A DNA stretch of 6,690 bases from Pseudomonadota bacterium (GTDB lineage Bacteria > Pseudomonadota > Alphaproteobacteria > Caulobacterales > Caulobacteraceae). The stretch covers positions 1 to 6,690 of the forward strand of contig JAEXJH010000573.1 in NCBI GenBank assembly GCA_023445955.1. Reading direction: 5' to 3'. Under the pieces are notes generated by a model. It searched no databases. It was not told the origin of the DNA and saw only the letters and a program-made list of their open reading frames with translations. Both the position numbers and the translations under genes were made by a program. Shown here one piece after another: positions 5,457 to 6,690 of the stretch (position 1 is its first letter; the number at the start of each line of letters is the position of its first letter).

Positions 5457-6677
5457 TCAGTTCGCGGGGGAGGACGGCGAACCGACGACCTTGACCTCAA
5501 GCGCGCCCATCGACGAGGACTCGTGGCGCACAATGTCTCCAGCTTTCAGATAGCGACCGCTGGCCAGTTCGTGGCGGGCATAGGCCTGGACCACGCCCTG
5601 CATCGGGGCCTGACCGCGCAGCCAGCCGCCGGTGAAGATGTAGACCGCGACGCCGCGGGCGATGTCGCCCTTGCCCGGCGGCACGAAGATCACCCCTTCC
5701 GGCGTGCCCGACATCACCGCCGAGCCCTTGGGGATCACGGCCCCGTCGAGCAGCGGCACTTCCTTGCCCTGATAGGGGAACGACTTGGCGTGCTCCTTCA
5801 GCGCCTTCTCGGTCAGCTGCCGGAAGTCCAGCGTCATCTCCCCGCCGCGCGCGTCCTGGCGGACCTTGCCGTTGACCTCGTTGACGATGCGCTCGGTCTT
5901 GACGAAGGCCGTCCAGTCGCGTGGGACCACCAGGAACGGCCCGGTCGGATAGTAGTCCGGCCGGCTCTTGGCGTCGGTGAAGCCACGGCCCGAGGCTACG
6001 TTCTTCGGGTCCAGGAGGCGCAGCATGGTGGCCCGCTCGCTGAAGTCGCCGCACAGGAAGAAGCCCTTCCGAGCCGCGTCGAAGTCCGCGACGCTGCGTA
6101 CGTCGCGATCCATGCGCAGACACAGCTCGATCTCATAGTCGAGGATGTCGCCCGGCCGGTTGCGCACGGTCGTGTAGGGACCGCTGGGTGGGCCGAACTT
6201 GGGGAAGTTGAACACCGAGGCGAGCTCGGTCTCCTCGGCGTGCTCGGGGAAGTTGGTGCCCGAGGCCAGGTGGCGCGTGCTCGTCCCGCCGGCCGGCAGC
6301 AGGCTCGAAAGCGTGTAGACCTTGGCCGCGCCGGGCGAGGCCAGCGCTTCGGCCAGGCGGGTCTCGTCGACGGCCGCCAGGGCGTCCAGCATGTCCGCGT
6401 CCAGCGGGGCGCCGAGGACCGTGAGGTCCAGCGCCTGGACCGCGCCGCCGACCTGGGCCACCACGGCCAGCGTGTGGGCCCGGCCGTCGGCCGCGCGGGG
6501 CTGGGCCAGGGTCAGCGCCGTCGTCGGCGGCAGGATGGCGGCCGACAGCGGCGTGGCCTCCAGGGTCGGCTTGTTCTCGTGCGGCGCAGCGCAGGCCGTC
6601 AGCATGGTCGCCGCCATCAGGGCCAGGACAAAGCCGGCCGTCCGGCGCCCACGGGGCGCGTCGTGTTCGATAGGCAT
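5457..6677 (-). CDS. Predicted lipoprotein, fumarylacetoacetate hydrolase (FAH) superfamily, copy 2
   Basis: A 406-residue paralogue of the FAH-type lipoprotein at 188-1372, aligned without gaps over 370 residues from the lipobox cysteine onward (about 82% identical by my count). It has the same active-site set: GTNFPEHAEE (140-149, H146 and E149), DYEIEL with E182 and E184, D211 in CGDFSER, and SGTPEGV (323-329). Its signal peptide is more classical than copy 1: basic RGRR (9-12), a hydrophobic core, then LTAC with the lipid-bearing C29. This supports the start at 6677, although only a weak GGA-type ribosome site is visible upstream and just 13 bases remain before the window edge. A start further upstream is not excluded. 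The C-terminal tail after VKVV differs from copy 1. It converges on the ligase gene. Whether another receptor lies upstream, as for copy 1, cannot be seen. Confidence 0.87.
   Translation of the reverse strand: MPIEHDAPRGRRTAGFVLALMAATMLTACAAPHENKPTLEATPLSAAILPPTTALTLAQPRAADGRAHTLAVVAQVGGAVQALDLTVLGAPLDADMLDALAAVDETRLAEALASPGAAKVYTLSSLLPAGGTSTRHLASGTNFPEHAEETELASVFNFPKFGPPSGPYTTVRNRPGDILDYEIELCLRMDRDVRSVADFDAARKGFFLCGDFSERATMLRLLDPKNVASGRGFTDAKSRPDYYPTGPFLVVPRDWTAFVKTERIVNEVNGKVRQDARGGEMTLDFRQLTEKALKEHAKSFPYQGKEVPLLDGAVIPKGSAVMSGTPEGVIFVPPGKGDIARGVAVYIFTGGWLRGQAPMQGVVQAYARHELASGRYLKAGDIVRHESSSMGALEVKVVGSPSSPAN
5484..6593 (-). repeat. Duplicated FAH-lipoprotein coding block, copy B
   Basis: Encodes residues 29-398 of the second hydrolase; partner of 212-1321, offset by 5272 bp. 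The block ends exactly where the signal peptides and C-terminal tails begin to differ. There are no insertion-sequence ends or target-site duplications visible at either edge. Confidence 0.85.
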
Positions 6678-6690
6678 GTTCGGATGATCC

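Noticed and set aside
212..6593. Composite mobile element flanked by direct repeats
   Set aside because: The repeats are functional coding sequence with FAH motifs; no transposase, terminal inverted repeats or target duplications are visible.
1..6690. tRNA, rRNA, CRISPR arrays, integrase or phage genes
   Set aside because: I looked on both strands and saw no cloverleaf with CCA end, no regularly spaced repeats and no mobile-element protein motifs.

Overview
The window is high-GC DNA, dense with genes, and alphaproteobacterial in style. The best fit is Caulobacterales (Caulobacter/Phenylobacterium-like), with sphingomonads as an alternative. The reasons are the strong G/C preference at third codon positions, a TonB-dependent receptor of the kind these groups carry in large numbers, and a promoter matching the published Caulobacter housekeeping (sigma-73) pattern TTGACGS-N10-14-GCTANAWC.

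Layout: (1) 1-104, minus: the first 34 codons of a cstA-like membrane transporter that runs off the left edge. (2) 105-187: a short gap with a hairpin terminator. (3) 188-1372, minus: a predicted lipoprotein of the fumarylacetoacetate hydrolase (FAH) superfamily. (4) 1369-3537, minus: a TonB-dependent outer-membrane receptor whose stop overlaps the start of gene 3 as ATGA, so the two form one operon, receptor first. (5) 3538-3843: a divergent control region, more AT-rich than its surroundings, with promoter-like elements on both strands and three related palindromes built on GTACG-N-CGTAC. (6) 3844-5397, plus: an ANL-family acyl-CoA synthetase/AMP ligase. (7) 5398-5456: a 12-bp-stem hairpin between convergent genes. 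(8) 5457-6677, minus: a second lipoprotein FAH enzyme, about 82% identical to the first over 370 ungapped residues.

How the genes may work together (inference): the receptor brings a substrate across the outer membrane. The membrane-anchored FAH-type enzymes cleave or isomerise it outside the cytoplasm, and the acid released is taken in and activated as a CoA thioester by the ligase for degradation. One regulator, not encoded here, probably binds the three palindromes and controls both directions. The substrate cannot be read from the sequence. The main points of interest are the export signals on an enzyme family that is normally cytosolic, the duplication of that enzyme around the receptor/ligase pair, and the three-operator divergent switch.
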